In this document: in pieces, positions 41,224-49,695 of the stretch
Numbering within the stretch: position 1 is the stretch's first letter
Layout: each line of letters starts with the position of its first letter
Assembly: GCF_024295805.1 (NCBI RefSeq)
Contig: NZ_JANCLX010000011.1
Span: 62,001-126,000 of the forward strand
DNA length: 64,000 bases
Source: Streptomyces cucumeris
Lineage (GTDB): Bacteria; Actinomycetota; Actinomycetes; Streptomycetales; Streptomycetaceae
Reading direction: 5' to 3'
Program-made: the position numbers and the translations under genes
Notes under the pieces: generated by a model
Database searches by the model: none
What the model was told of the DNA's origin: nothing
What the model saw: only the letters and a program-made list of their open reading frames with translations

Positions 41224-42108
41224 ATGACCGCCCAGATTCTCGATGGCAAGGCAACCGCAGCCGCGATCAAGTCCGACCTCGTCGCTCGCGTGGAGGCGCT
41301 GAAGGCGCAGGGCATCCACCCCGGACTGGGGACGGTGCTGGTCGGCGAGGACCCCGGCAGCAAGTGGTACGTGGCGGGCAAGCACCGCGACTGCGCCGAG
41401 GTGGGTATCGCCTCCATCCGGCGTGATCTGCCGGAGACCGCCACCCAGGAGGAGATCGAGGCGGTGGTCCGCGAGCTGAACGAGGACCCGGAGTGCACCG
41501 GGTACATCGTCCAGCTCCCGCTGCCCAAGGGCATCGACACCAACCGTGTCCTGGAACTGATGGACCCCGCCAAGGACGCCGACGGACTGCACCCGATGAA
41601 CCTCGGCCGGCTGGTGCTGAACGAGCCCGGACCGCTGCCGTGCACCCCCCAGGGCGTCATCCAGCTGCTGCGCCACCACGGTGTGGAGATCAAGGGCGCG
41701 CATGTGGTGGTCGTGGGCCGCGGGATCACCGTCGGCCGCTCGATCGGGCTGCTGCTGACCCGGCGCTCCGAGAACGCCACGGTCACGCTGTGCCACACCG
41801 GTACCCGTGATCTGCCCTCGGTGCTGCGTCAGGCCGACATCATCGTGGCGGCGGCCGGGGTGCGGCACCTGGTCAAGCCGGAGGACGTCAAGCCGGGCGC
41901 CGCAGTGCTGGACGTGGGTGTCAGCCGGGACGAGCACGGCAAGATCGCCGGAGATGTGCACCCCGGGGTGTCCGAGGTGGCGGCGTGGATCTCGCCGAAC
42001 CCCGGCGGAGTGGGCCCGATGACCCGCGCCCAGCTCCTGGTGAACGTGGTGGAGGCCGCCGAGCGCGCGGCGGGGGCGGCCGACGGCGGAGCCGGTCATG
42101 ACGGCTGA
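41224..42108 (+). CDS. folD: Methylene-THF dehydrogenase/cyclohydrolase
   Basis: This 294-residue bifunctional enzyme interconverts 5,10-methylene-THF and 10-formyl-THF, supplying PurN and PurH. ATG 41224 has GGGAGG nine bases upstream, whereas ATG 41215 directly abuts it. Seen are the active-site SKWYVAGKHRDCAEVGI (Tyr and Lys of Y-x3-K), the Q-x-P-L-P loop (VQLPLPKGID), HPMNLGRL, the NADP-binding VVGRGITVGRSIGLLL and the C-terminal NPGGVGPMT. The next gene overlaps its last 11 bases. Confidence 0.97.
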   Translation: MTAQILDGKATAAAIKSDLVARVEALKAQGIHPGLGTVLVGEDPGSKWYVAGKHRDCAEVGIASIRRDLPETATQEEIEAVVRELNEDPECTGYIVQLPLPKGIDTNRVLELMDPAKDADGLHPMNLGRLVLNEPGPLPCTPQGVIQLLRHHGVEIKGAHVVVVGRGITVGRSIGLLLTRRSENATVTLCHTGTRDLPSVLRQADIIVAAAGVRHLVKPEDVKPGAAVLDVGVSRDEHGKIAGDVHPGVSEVAAWISPNPGGVGPMTRAQLLVNVVEAAERAAGAADGGAGHDG

Positions 42109-42541
42109 GGCGAGCGAACCGGCGGCGGGTGAGCCGCAGACCGGGCCGCCCGTCCGGAAGTCACGGCGTTTCCCGCTGATCACCCGGGACACCGCGCGTC
42201 CGGAGGGCGGTGGCCGGGCGGCGTCCGGCGGCGCTCCGGCGCCGGTGCGCCAGTGGCCGCTGCTCACGGTGATGGGCGGGGTCGGCCTGGGGTTGATGAT
42301 CGTCGCCCTGGACGCCTTCCGGGCGGGCACCCTGGTGATCGGGCTCGCACTGCTGGCGGGCGCGGTACTGCGGTGGGCGCTGCCGGAGGTCGGGATGCTC
42401 GCGGTGCGGTCGCGCTTCACCGACATGCTGACGTACGGGCTGCTGGGCGCGGTGATCGTGCTGCTGTCCCTGATGGCCCAGCCGCATCCCTGGGTGACGA
42501 TTCCGTTCCTGGAGGATCTGGTCCACTTCACGGTGCGCTAG
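42098..42541 (+). CDS. DUF3017 membrane protein
   Basis: This 147-residue protein starts at ATG 42098 inside the end of folD. A disordered N-terminus (about 48 residues) precedes three membrane helices (PLLTVMGGVGLGLMIVALDAF, GTLVIGLALLAGAVLRWAL, MLTYGLLGAVIVLLSLMAQP). This is the DUF3017 family, regularly found just after folD in actinobacteria. Function is unknown. Overlap with folD indicates co-translation. Confidence 0.9.
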   Translation: MTAEASEPAAGEPQTGPPVRKSRRFPLITRDTARPEGGGRAASGGAPAPVRQWPLLTVMGGVGLGLMIVALDAFRAGTLVIGLALLAGAVLRWALPEVGMLAVRSRFTDMLTYGLLGAVIVLLSLMAQPHPWVTIPFLEDLVHFTVR

Positions 42542-42590
42542 TTCACGGTGCGTTAGCCGGGTTGACGCGCTCTCAGGAGCTGCCCCGGAC

Positions 42591-42700
42591 GAACGGCGGC
42601 CCGTCCTCTCCCCCGTGGGAGGACGGGCCGCCGTTCGGCTGTGGGCCGGGTCTTCTCGACCCGGCGACGGTCCGCCCTCTCCCCCGAGGAAGGACGGACC
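42591..42700 (+). terminator. Two similar tandem hairpins after the DUF3017 gene
   Basis: Hairpin 1 has an 18-bp perfect stem (42591-42608 with 42619-42636). Hairpin 2 has a 10-bp stem with one wobble (42669-42678 with 42691-42700). Both loops derive from CTCTCCCCCG, so one looks like a copy of the other, as with the pair at 32755-32822. The following stretch to 42923 holds no gene; it should contain the promoter of the XRE gene. Confidence 0.7.
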
Positions 42701-42923
42701 GCATGGACCTCAGCGTTGTGTGTCGGCTGTGCGGGATCAATGGACGTTGGCAGCCTGTGGCGCGGAGGTGACCATTCCGGTACGAGTTCTCGGCTGCGCA
42801 ACGATGAGCTGGGGCGCAGGAGCGCGTTCGGCTTATATCCAAAGCCGCTATGCGCCCCCGGCGGAGGAACTGACATCCTGGAGAAGATTCACCGGATCTA
42901 CACGGGGGGAACAGGGGGAGGCC

Positions 42924-44048
42924 ATGCCTCGCTGGAGGGAGCTTCCGGAAGAACTTGACCCGCAGGTGCGGGAGTTCACCGGTCAGCTGCGCAGGATCGT
43001 CGACCGCAGCGGATTGAGCGTGGTGACCGTCGCCGACCGCACCGGCTACAGCAAGACTTCCTGGGAGCGGTACCTCAACGGACGGCTGCTGCCGCCGCAG
43101 CGCGCGGTGGAGGCGCTGGCGGAGGCCACCGGCGCCGGGACCCATCACCTCATCACCCTGTGGGAGTTGGCGGAAAGGTCCTGGAGCCGCTCCGAGAACC
43201 GGCACGACGTGACGATGGAGGCCATCAGCGTCGCCCAGGCGCGCGCCGCCATCGAGGAGTTCGCGCCGGAGGAGGAGAAGAAGGGGAGAGGCGGGAAGAA
43301 CGGCCGGCGTGCCGACGGGCCCGCGCGGACGGAGCGCACGGGGCGGTCCGTCGAACTGCCCGGACCGGAGCAGCCGCTGCTGCCCACCGCTCCGGCCGCC
43401 ACCGCCACCGCCGCGGCCGCTGCCACGGCCCCCGCGGCTCCGGCGTCCCCCGTGCCCGTCACGGCTCCTGCCGCCACGCCGCCCGCTGCCCCGCCCCCCG
43501 CCGCGCATCCGGACGCGCCCGCCGAGGGGAAGAAGGGCGGGCGGCGCCGGATCGCGCTGTTCGCCGGGGGCGTCGTGGGCTCGCTGCTGCTCGCCGCCGG
43601 GGCCGTGGCGCTGGTCGGCACGGGCGGCGACGACGGGAAACCGGCGGCGGCCCCGAAGACCGCCCCGGCCACCACCGCGCCCAGCCTGCCGCGCGGGGTG
43701 AAGTGCGCGGGGAAGGGCTGCGCGGGCAAGGACCCGGAGGACATGGGCTGCGGCGGCGCGAAGGCGACGACCTCCGCCAACCTCACGGTGGGCACCGCCT
43801 ACGTCGAGGTCCGCTACAGCGAGACCTGCGGCGCGGCCTGGGCCCGGATCACCCGGGCGGCCCCCGGCGACGAGATACGGGTCACCGCCCCCGGCGGTGG
43901 CGCGGGGGCCGGTCAGCGGGGCGAGGTCGACGCCGACGGCGACGCGTACACGCGGATGGTTCCGGTGGAGACCACTGCGCAGGCCACCGCCTGCGCCACG
44001 CTGACCAGCGGAAAGCGTGGCTGCACGGACCGTACCGCGAACGGGTGA
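42924..44048 (+). CDS. Membrane-bound XRE regulator with external DUF2690 domain
   Basis: From ATG 42924 the protein has 374 residues. Residues about 12-75 are a helix-turn-helix (LRRIVDRSGLSVVTVADRTG, SKTSWERYLNGRLLPPQRAV). After a charged linker and an Ala/Pro stretch comes one membrane helix (IALFAGGVVGSLLLAAGAVALVG). The external domain has four or more conserved cysteines (KCAGKGCAGKDPEDMGC, then RYSETCGAAWARI and ATACATL...RGC), matching DUF2690. This is a one-component transmembrane sensor type common in Streptomyces: an outside signal could alter the cytoplasmic DNA-binding part. The ligand is unknown. GGAGG sits very close to ATG 42924, so the start is slightly uncertain. A perfect terminator hairpin follows. 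Confidence 0.9.
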   Translation: MPRWRELPEELDPQVREFTGQLRRIVDRSGLSVVTVADRTGYSKTSWERYLNGRLLPPQRAVEALAEATGAGTHHLITLWELAERSWSRSENRHDVTMEAISVAQARAAIEEFAPEEEKKGRGGKNGRRADGPARTERTGRSVELPGPEQPLLPTAPAATATAAAAATAPAAPASPVPVTAPAATPPAAPPPAAHPDAPAEGKKGGRRRIALFAGGVVGSLLLAAGAVALVGTGGDDGKPAAAPKTAPATTAPSLPRGVKCAGKGCAGKDPEDMGCGGAKATTSANLTVGTAYVEVRYSETCGAAWARITRAAPGDEIRVTAPGGGAGAGQRGEVDADGDAYTRMVPVETTAQATACATLTSGKRGCTDRTANG

Positions 44049-44149
44049 GAGGGCTCTTCGGAACTCGTCCGGACGATTTTTGATTCAGGGGGAATGACCC
44101 TCGGGAATGGGGGCAGACGCACGCCGACCCCCCCACGGGTGCGGCTATG

Positions 44150-44188
44150 GGCGGCCGCCTGCACTCCCCCTCCTGGCAGGCGGCCGCC
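44150..44188 (+). terminator. Terminator after the DUF2690 regulator gene
   Basis: A perfect 13-bp stem (44150-44162 with 44176-44188) with a 13-base loop, about 100 bases past the stop. A smaller hairpin (44220-44237) follows. Confidence 0.7.
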
Positions 44189-44267
44189 CAGGCGTGTGAG
44201 CGGTGAGCGGTGACACAGTGGCCCGGGAGACCGGGCCCATGATGCCGTCCGATAGCCTGACGCAGGT

Positions 44268-44289
44268 ATCTCGACACCAAGAGATCTTG
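44268..44289. promoter_or_regulatory. Overlapping dyads upstream of mdh
   Basis: ATCTC (44268-44272) and GAGAT (44281-44285) form one dyad, and CAAGA-GA-TCTTG (44278-44289) a second, 28 bases before ATG 44317. MarR-family operators often have this A/T-arm, G-A/T-C form. TamR, a MarR-family regulator of central metabolism in S. coelicolor, is a candidate, but that is inference. Confidence 0.4.
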
Positions 44290-44316
44290 ACAGAAAACAC
44301 AGCGCAGGAGACCGCC

Positions 44317-45306
44317 ATGACCCGCACTCCCGTCAATGTCACCGTCACCGGCGCGGCAGGCCAGATCGGCTACGCGCTGCTCTTCCGTATCGCCTCCGGT
44401 CAGCTGCTCGGCCCGGACGTGCCGGTCGCGCTGCGTCTCCTGGAGATCCCACAGGGACTGAAGGCCGCCGAGGGCACCGCGATGGAGCTCGACGACTGCG
44501 CCTTCCCGCTGCTGCGCGGCATCGACATCTCCGATGACCCGAACGTGGCCTTCGACGGCGCCAACGTGGCCCTGCTCGTGGGCGCCCGTCCGCGCACCAA
44601 GGGCATGGAGCGGGGCGACCTGCTCGAGGCCAACGGCGGCATCTTCAAGCCGCAGGGCAAGGCCATCAACGACCACGCCGCGGACGACATCAAGGTCCTC
44701 GTGGTCGGCAACCCGGCCAACACCAACGCGCTCATCGCGCAGGCCGCCGCCCCGGACGTACCGGCCGAGCGCTTCACCGCGATGACCCGGCTGGACCACA
44801 ACCGCGCCCTGTCGCAGCTCTCGAAGAAGACCGGGGTGCCGGTCGCCGAGATCACCAAGCTGACGATCTGGGGCAACCACTCCGCCACCCAGTACCCGGA
44901 CGTCTTCCACGCCGAGGTCGCGGGCAAGAATGCCGCCGAGGTCGTCAGCGACGAGCAGTGGCTGGCCGACACCTTCATCCCGACCGTCGCCAAGCGCGGT
45001 GCGGCGATCATCGAGGCGCGCGGTGCGTCCTCGGCCGCCTCCGCCGCCAACGCGGCCATCGACCACGTCCACACCTGGGTGAACGGCACCGACGCCGGTG
45101 ACTGGACCTCCGCCGGTGTGGTCTCCGACGGTTCCTACGGTGTGCCGGAGGGCCTGATCTCCTCCTTCCCGGTCACCGCGAAGGACGGCGCGTTCGAGAT
45201 CGTCCAGGGCCTGGACATCAACGAGTTCTCGCGCACCCGGATCGACGCCTCCGTCAAGGAGCTCGAGGAGGAGCGCGAGGCGGTGCGCGGTCTCGGCCTC
45301 ATCTGA
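44317..45306 (+). CDS. mdh: Malate dehydrogenase
   Basis: This 329-residue NAD-dependent enzyme of the TCA cycle starts at ATG 44317 with CAGGAG six bases before. The N-terminal NAD fold reads VTVTGAAGQIGYALLFRIASG. Substrate-binding arginines are in VGARPRTKGMERGDLL. The catalytic pair is visible as the Asp of TRLDHNRALSQL and the His of IWGNHSATQYPD. This is the cytosolic-type (group 2) malate dehydrogenase typical of actinobacteria. It is monocistronic, with a terminator after it and paired dyads before it. Confidence 0.97.
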   Translation: MTRTPVNVTVTGAAGQIGYALLFRIASGQLLGPDVPVALRLLEIPQGLKAAEGTAMELDDCAFPLLRGIDISDDPNVAFDGANVALLVGARPRTKGMERGDLLEANGGIFKPQGKAINDHAADDIKVLVVGNPANTNALIAQAAAPDVPAERFTAMTRLDHNRALSQLSKKTGVPVAEITKLTIWGNHSATQYPDVFHAEVAGKNAAEVVSDEQWLADTFIPTVAKRGAAIIEARGASSAASAANAAIDHVHTWVNGTDAGDWTSAGVVSDGSYGVPEGLISSFPVTAKDGAFEIVQGLDINEFSRTRIDASVKELEEEREAVRGLGLI

Positions 45307-45342
45307 CGCCTGAGCGGCGTCCGTTCTCCGTCGGGCAGTCAT

Positions 45343-45388
45343 CCGAAGGTTCACACTCCGGTATTCACTCCGGAGTGTGACCCTTCGG
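45343..45388 (+). terminator. Terminator after mdh
   Basis: A 19-bp stem with one wobble (45343-45361 with 45370-45388) around an 8-base loop, 36 bases past the mdh stop. Confidence 0.8.
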
Positions 45389-45458
45389 CCATTCCCTGTG
45401 AAGTCGGCTCATCCTCCCCTACCGTGGGAGGAGTTGACGCCGGCCTCGGGGGGAGAGC

Positions 45459-47204
45459 ATGGCCAGGGACAGTCGCGCCGATCACGCCGTACGTCCGCCG
45501 CGTCCGCGGCCGGAGCCCGTGCGCCCCGTTCCCTCGTCATCCTCACCCCACACCAGCAGTGAGGCCACCCGGCTGCTGTGCGCGGGCACCTATCTCGACG
45601 ACGACTTCCGGGATGCCGTCGTGGACGAGCTGTATGTCCACGAGGAGCGCTCCGTGGCGCCGTCCCTCGGGGTCGACGCGGCCCGGGTGCTCGCCCACGC
45701 ACTGCGTGCCCGCCGGGTGGAGGCGGGCTGGACGGCGCTGCTGGCGGCGTTATGGCTGATGGACTTCCTGCTCGCCAAGGGCTTCTTCTACGCCTTCCTG
45801 CTGTCCAGCGCGCTGCTGCTGATGGCCTCCTGGGCCAGGGGCGGCGCCTCCGGCCCGTTCCGCGCCGACTATCCGGGGGCCGACCGGGTCGGGCTCTACC
45901 GGCGGCGGCTGGCCGCGGTCCTGCGGGTGGCCGGATGGCTCACGCTGGTCTCCTATGTGGCCGCTGCCCTTGAGCTGGCCCTCGCCGATGACGCGGACCC
46001 GACCGCGCTGAGCGTCGCGCTGCCGCCGCCGCTGCTGGCCGGGGCGGATCCCACCGCGGCCTGGTTCGCGCTGCTGATCCCCGCCGCGATGGCCGGTGCG
46101 GTCGCCTGGCACCGGGAGCACATCGCCCGGGTGCTGGCCACCGAGCTGGATCAGACGACCTTCGCCGACCCCGGCAGGGACCCGGCCGAGCGGTTCGACG
46201 GCGCCCGCTTCCAGCGGGTGCGCGCCCTGATCCGGCGCGAGCAGCACGCACCGGCGATCCTCTACCACGATCAGCACCCCTTCCTCGGCGCCGGCACCGC
46301 CCATGCCACCTGGACCCTCGCCGTGGAGCTGCGCCCGCGCGAGGGCGCCACGGCCGTACCGCTGGACAACCGCGTGATCCTGGAGCGGATCCGCCCGCTG
46401 GTCGAGGCGCTGCGCACACCGTCCGCCGGCCATGCCCCGCAGGACGGCGCGGTCCGTGACCGGCTGCGCGGTCTGGAGCTGGACGAGTGCGTGTTCCTCA
46501 AGGCCACCGGTCTGCGCAGCAGGTCCCTGGTGCCGTACGGCGAGGCGGAGTTCGCCCGGGAGCGGGCCGAGGCTGTCGAGGAGGGCGGGGAGATCCGGCG
46601 CCACTTCCTGCGGGTCCGGGTCGGGGCGTGGCGGGAAGAGGTCGTGGTCACCGTCTTCGTCCGGGTGCACACCCAGGGCGGCATGCTGATGCTGGAGTTC
46701 GCGCCCCATGTGCTGCGCCCGATCCGCCCGGCCTTCCGCGCGGTCGACCGGATCTCCGACTCCCACCGCCGGGGCGGGATGCCGGGCAAGGCGGTCTGGG
46801 CGCTGGCCCGCACCCCCACGGCGGCGGGCCGGTCGCTGATCAGCCTCTTCCAGTCGCTCGCCTTCCTCTGGCGGATGTACGCGGGCGGTTATGACGCCGC
46901 GATCCCCGACGGCCCCTGGGCGTCGGTGCGTGAGCTGGGCAGTGACACCGGAGCCTCGCTGTTCCAGGAGATGGACGTCAGCCGCTATCTGAAGAGCGTC
47001 GAGGACCGGGTGGCCAATGGCGTCCGGCAGGCGCTGGCCGAAGCCGGCTGGGAGACCGGCGAGTTCGAGCAGAAGGTCATCAATGTCAGCGGCGGCGGCA
47101 TCTTCATCGAGTCCGCCGAGAACAGTGCCCTCAGCTTCGGCGACAACAACACCATCAGCAACACCCCACGCAATGGAGCGGGAGGCGGCCATGACGACGG
47201 CTGA
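45459..47204 (+). CDS. Membrane protein with C-terminal SFGD-motif tail (gene A)
   Basis: This 581-residue protein starts at ATG 45459 after GGGGGAG. A disordered Pro/Ser-rich N-terminus of about 35 residues precedes a soluble segment with TRLLCAGTYLDDDFRDAVV. Two pairs of membrane helices follow (about residues 94-128 and 148-215). A large cytoplasmic region (about 220-545) with many basic residues comes next, rich in VFVRVHTQGGMLMLEFAPH-type strands. The tail has INVSGGGIFIES, then SALSFGDNNTISNTP (556-570). No family is recognised. The tail motif recurs almost exactly near the N-terminus of the next product, which suggests the two proteins meet through it. It overlaps gene B by 14 bp. Confidence 0.8.
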   Translation: MARDSRADHAVRPPRPRPEPVRPVPSSSSPHTSSEATRLLCAGTYLDDDFRDAVVDELYVHEERSVAPSLGVDAARVLAHALRARRVEAGWTALLAALWLMDFLLAKGFFYAFLLSSALLLMASWARGGASGPFRADYPGADRVGLYRRRLAAVLRVAGWLTLVSYVAAALELALADDADPTALSVALPPPLLAGADPTAAWFALLIPAAMAGAVAWHREHIARVLATELDQTTFADPGRDPAERFDGARFQRVRALIRREQHAPAILYHDQHPFLGAGTAHATWTLAVELRPREGATAVPLDNRVILERIRPLVEALRTPSAGHAPQDGAVRDRLRGLELDECVFLKATGLRSRSLVPYGEAEFARERAEAVEEGGEIRRHFLRVRVGAWREEVVVTVFVRVHTQGGMLMLEFAPHVLRPIRPAFRAVDRISDSHRRGGMPGKAVWALARTPTAAGRSLISLFQSLAFLWRMYAGGYDAAIPDGPWASVRELGSDTGASLFQEMDVSRYLKSVEDRVANGVRQALAEAGWETGEFEQKVINVSGGGIFIESAENSALSFGDNNTISNTPRNGAGGGHDDG

Positions 47205-47616
47205 CACGGACGGTGAGCACGGCCCGACGAACGGCGGGGCCGGCGGGGGCGGCGGGCGGAAGTTCGGGGACATCCGCATCGGCGGTGTCCGCGGCAGCAC
47301 GGTCAGCTTCGGCGACCACAATCGCATCGTGAACGCGCCGCAGAGCGAGATGGCATGCGACCCGGCGTATGAGGAGCTGCTGGAGGCGGTCCGGCAGCTC
47401 GCCGCCGATCTGGAGCGGATGGTCCCCGGACCGGAGGTCCAGGCCCTGTCCAATGAACTGGCCACCGCCCAGGACGAGATCCAGCGCACCGGCCGGGCCG
47501 GGGTCGGGCGGCTGGCCCGGGTGCGTGCCCTGCTCCAGGACGCCAGCGCCAGCATCGGCATGCTCGCGTCGGGCGTCGCCGTGGGGCAGGCGGTCGGCGT
47601 GCTGCTGGGCGGTTGA
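47191..47616 (+). CDS. Small protein with N-terminal SFGD motif (gene B)
   Basis: From ATG 47191 (GGGAGG five bases upstream, inside gene A) the product has 141 residues. A Gly-rich start leads to RKFGDIRIGGVRG and STVSFGDHNRIVNAP (36-50), nearly the same as the tail of gene A's product (SALSFGDNNTISNTP). Residues about 58-110 are a predicted helical, partly coiled region (YEELLEAVRQLAADLERM). The C-terminus ASIGMLASGVAVGQAVGVLLGG is a glycine-zipper-like hydrophobic helix (split here for reading: ASIGMLASGV, AVGQAVGV, LLGG) that could insert in a membrane or pack in an oligomer. There is no known family. It is coupled to A and one base from gene C. Confidence 0.8.
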   Translation: MTTADTDGEHGPTNGGAGGGGGRKFGDIRIGGVRGSTVSFGDHNRIVNAPQSEMACDPAYEELLEAVRQLAADLERMVPGPEVQALSNELATAQDEIQRTGRAGVGRLARVRALLQDASASIGMLASGVAVGQAVGVLLGG

Positions 47617-47617
47617 G

Positions 47618-48445
47618 ATGACCACCCCGGGTGGCGGGCACGGCCCCCGCTGGGACGAGGAGACACAGCGCTGGGTGGGGGAGGGCGCGGGGCCGTCGGC
47701 CCCGCGCCGCCGACCGCCCTGGCCCCATCAGGGCGTGGTGCTGCTGTCGGTGCTCGCGGTCCTGCTGACCGGCGGGATCGGTTTCGGCGTCTGGAAGTTG
47801 CTGGACGGTGACGGTGACGGTGAACCGGCCCGGAGTGGTTCCACCGCGAGCGCGGAGTGGCCGAACGGGGACGGGGTGCCGCCCCCGTCGTCCGCTGCGT
47901 CCACTCCGTCCTCTCCGTCGTCCCCGGTGCCCTCGTCGCCGCAGTCCGTGGTGCCTTCGGCCTCCTCGGGTGCGGGCGGTGAGGCACCCGCGGGCTATGT
48001 GCGCACCCGGGACCCGGAGGGCTTCACCCTCGATGTCCCGGTGGGCTGGCAGCGGGAGAAGCGCGATACGGGCGTGTTCTACGAATCGTCCGACGCCAGC
48101 GGTCTGATCCAGGTCTTCGCGCTGACCGAGCCCAAGATCACCCCGTATGAGGCGCTGAGCCAGGCGGAGACGGGACTGCGCAAGAACCCCGGCTACCACC
48201 GCTACCGGCTGGAGCGGCTCGGCCCCGGCGACGGGGCGGACGCCGAGCTCGAATACGGCTATCGCAGCGAGAAGTACGGTCAGCGCCGCATCCTCGACCG
48301 TGCCTTCTCCGGGGAGAACGGAGTGCAGTACGCGGTGCTGATCGCGGGCCCGGCCGCGGACTGGCCTGAGCAGCGGAAGCGGCAGGAGATCGTGCTCGAC
48401 GCCTTCTGCCCCACCGCGTACTGCCCGGCGGGATCGGAGCCGTAG
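47618..48445 (+). CDS. Single-pass exported-domain protein (gene C)
   Basis: The protein has 275 residues from ATG 47618, one base after gene B's stop. A short cytoplasmic part (with PRWDEETQRWVGEG) leads to one membrane helix (GVVLLSVLAVLLTGGIGFGVW). A Ser/Pro linker follows, then an external domain of about 140 residues: PAGYVRTRDPEGFTLDVPVGW, VFYESSDASGLIQVFAL, and an end in LDAFCPTAYC. The domain is shared with gene D. It has the look of a PsbP/serine-arginine-like or Mog1-like alpha/beta fold seen at the C-terminus of some actinobacterial protein kinases, but I cannot assign it firmly. It probably works with A and B. Confidence 0.8.
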   Translation: MTTPGGGHGPRWDEETQRWVGEGAGPSAPRRRPPWPHQGVVLLSVLAVLLTGGIGFGVWKLLDGDGDGEPARSGSTASAEWPNGDGVPPPSSAASTPSSPSSPVPSSPQSVVPSASSGAGGEAPAGYVRTRDPEGFTLDVPVGWQREKRDTGVFYESSDASGLIQVFALTEPKITPYEALSQAETGLRKNPGYHRYRLERLGPGDGADAELEYGYRSEKYGQRRILDRAFSGENGVQYAVLIAGPAADWPEQRKRQEIVLDAFCPTAYCPAGSEP

Positions 48446-48643
48446 GGCGGGCGGTGCCACGGGCGGTTGCCCGCGTCCGGTGTGGTCGGCCGCGTCCGGT
48501 GCGGTGGGGCGCATCCAGTGAGTATCCGGCGAAGTATCCGGGATCGAGACGGTGGCAGACGAGGCGATGTCCCTCATACTGGGTTCTCCGTATGTCGGCT
48601 AACTCGCCTTATCGCCAGAAGAGTTCCGCTATGGGGGGCGTTC
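48446..48643. other. Intergenic region between paralogues C and D
   Basis: About 200 bases without a gene. GCGTCCGGTGTGGTCGGCC and GCGTCCGGTGCGGTGGGGC form a near repeat at about 48473-48510. The CATACT at about 48575 could be a -10 for gene D. Confidence 0.4.
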
Positions 48644-49558
48644 ATGGAGCACGGGGGGCCGGGCGACCGGCAGCAGTGGCCGGATGGCGAGGAGCAGCGC
48701 CAGGAGGCCGCATGGCAGTGGGATGACACACTCGCGGACGGTGCGCCGCAGTGGGCACCGGCGCCGCCGCCATCCCCTCCGCCGGTGCCGGGCGCCGAGA
48801 CCCGCCGGGTGTACCAGGCGCTGGCCGTGGCGATCTTCCTGACCGTCGGGGCTGCGTTCTCCGGCTGGGTGGCGTTCGGCGACGACGGGGACACCGGATA
48901 CCGGGCCGGTCCACTGCCGGGGGTGAGCGAGAGCCCCTCCACGCCCACGGACGTCCCGACGACCGACAGTGTGCCCACCTCCGATCCCTGGACCGAGGCG
49001 CCCACCGGGTCGGCCACCGATGTGCCCACGGATCTGCCCGGGGTGCCCTCACCGTCGGCCACCCCGTTCGGCGACCCGTCGTCCCCCTCGCTGACCGGCG
49101 GTGCCCCGCCCGCGGGCTACAGCACCCAGAGCGATCCGGCCGGATTCCACCTCGCCGTCCCGGACGGCTGGCTGCGCTCCGTCGAGGGCGTCAGCGTCTT
49201 CTACACCTCACCCGACGACAGCACGATGATCCAGGTCTTCGAGCTGCACGGCCCCGAGGCCACCCCGTACGCGTCGGCCCAGGAGGCGGAGCGGCTGGCC
49301 TCCCGCCACCGCGGCTACGAGCAGGTCACCCTGGCGCCGCTCGGCACCGCCGCCATGGACCCGGCGGAGCTGGAGTACACCTACCAGAGCAAGAGCGAGG
49401 GCCATCGGCGGATCATGGACCGCCGCTTCGCCGCGCCCAGCGGCACGATGTACGCGGTGCTGGTCATCGGCCCGTCCGGGGACCGGGCGAATGAGCAAGA
49501 GGTCCACCAGGCGGCCCTGGACACCTTCTGTCCCACGGCCTACTGCACGACCCAGTGA
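48644..49558 (+). CDS. Paralogue of gene C, single-pass exported-domain protein (gene D)
   Basis: From ATG 48644 the protein has 304 residues: cytoplasmic Gln/Glu/Trp-rich start, one membrane helix (VYQALAVAIFLTVGAAFSGW), a Thr/Pro/Ser linker and an external domain. That domain aligns along its length with gene C (PAGYSTQSDPAGFHLAVPDGW, VFYTSPDDSTMIQVFEL, LEYTYQSKSEGHRRIMDRRF, LDTFCPTAYC). The duplication is old: linkers differ and only the domain is conserved. It seems to have its own promoter, since it is 198 bases from C. A two-cysteine end (CPTAYC) may form a disulfide. Function is unknown. Confidence 0.8.
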   Translation: MEHGGPGDRQQWPDGEEQRQEAAWQWDDTLADGAPQWAPAPPPSPPPVPGAETRRVYQALAVAIFLTVGAAFSGWVAFGDDGDTGYRAGPLPGVSESPSTPTDVPTTDSVPTSDPWTEAPTGSATDVPTDLPGVPSPSATPFGDPSSPSLTGGAPPAGYSTQSDPAGFHLAVPDGWLRSVEGVSVFYTSPDDSTMIQVFELHGPEATPYASAQEAERLASRHRGYEQVTLAPLGTAAMDPAELEYTYQSKSEGHRRIMDRRFAAPSGTMYAVLVIGPSGDRANEQEVHQAALDTFCPTAYCTTQ

Positions 49559-49695
49559 CCGGACCGCCACCTCAAGTGACGTGAGCCCCACCACTTTCCT
49601 TCACGAAGTGGGCATACGTTCGCCCCATTGGGTTAGGGGTCCTTGTTGCTGGCGTGGCCAGCGGGAAAGACCGCAGAACCGGAAGGCAGAACGAC

